In this document: in pieces, positions 49,995 through 50,064 of the stretch
How positions within the stretch are numbered: position 1 is the stretch's first letter
How the letters are laid out: the number at the start of each line of letters is the position of its first letter
Source of the DNA: Natrialba swarupiae
GTDB lineage: Archaea; Halobacteriota; Halobacteria; Halobacteriales; Natrialbaceae
Length of the DNA stretch: 50,064 bases
Direction of reading: 5' to 3'
Assembly: GCF_008245225.1 (NCBI RefSeq)
Contig: NZ_VTAW01000026.1
Location: 1-50,064, forward strand
Notes under the pieces: model-generated
Database searches by the model: none
Told to the model about the DNA's origin: nothing
What the model saw: only the letters and a program-made list of their open reading frames with translations
Made by a program: the position numbers and the translations under genes

Positions 49995-50064
49995 TTGCCG
50001 AAACAACGGACCAAACCACCTGAAACTCTTTGATTCGTTACGGTAGTTGGTGGCACTAGCGTAC

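Overview
The window is a piece of a haloarchaeal genome. The DNA is GC-rich, the predicted proteins are very acidic, promoters are archaeal TATA boxes 25-40 bp upstream of (near-)leaderless starts, and lipoproteins carry Tat twin-arginine plus lipobox signals. It also holds an archaeal LonB protease and an anaerobic-type (Cbi) cobalamin pathway. A relative of the Natrialbales is my guess, from memory of gene neighbourhoods.

Layout. (1) 1-1367: N-terminal part of LonB, running off the left edge. (2) 1.4-3.4 kb: gene-poor stretch with one small protein and several palindromic sites. (3) 3.4-8.0 kb: a complete sugar ABC importer (binding lipoprotein, two permeases, ATPase) with a 27-codon mini-ORF between the permeases. 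(4) 8.5-12.2 kb, minus strand: a second, paralogous sugar-binding lipoprotein followed by a chemotaxis transducer, probably a dedicated sensing pair. (5) 12.2-15.9 kb: aromatic ring-hydroxylating dioxygenase (alpha, beta) plus an extradiol ring-cleavage enzyme, with a divergent Cys-rich HTH regulator. (6) 16.0-25.1 kb: nos-type copper/maturation genes: two NosL-NosD fusions, two NosL lipoproteins, SCO1, a TauE/SafE-like membrane protein and NosF/NosY. No nosZ is visible. (7) 25.3-47.2 kb: cobalamin biosynthesis in three blocks: chlID/cobN/cbiC (25.8-32.8), cbiT/cbiF (36.7-38.3) and cbiG/cbiH1/cbiH2/ferredoxin/LAGLIDADG-like/cbiX/DUF3209/beta-propeller (40.4-47.2). The gaps hold accessory DNA: two tandem HTH + TumE-like pairs, a DUF6735-like gene, broken membrane genes, IS200/IS605-like hairpins and a HerA-like ATPase. 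(8) 47.3-50.0 kb: glycerate 2-kinase, flavin reductase and a UspA protein.

How the genes work together: the importer, sensory pair and glycerate kinase suggest sugar or sugar-acid use. The Rieske dioxygenase block suggests aromatic ring attack. The nos accessory genes load copper or sulfide into an exported cuproenzyme encoded elsewhere. The Cbi genes build the corrin ring from sirohydrochlorin (CbiX, CbiH, CbiF, CbiG, CbiT, CbiC, CobN/ChlID), but CbiL, CbiE, CbiJ, CbiA and CbiP are not in the window.

Most notable non-textbook signals: a family of about 65-80 bp imperfect palindromes with a conserved ACGGATTGYTG head, three of whose four copies sit exactly against a stop codon; tandem candidate toxin-antitoxin pairs inserted between cobalamin blocks; and short coupling ORFs that end in a Shine-Dalgarno sequence at the next start codon.
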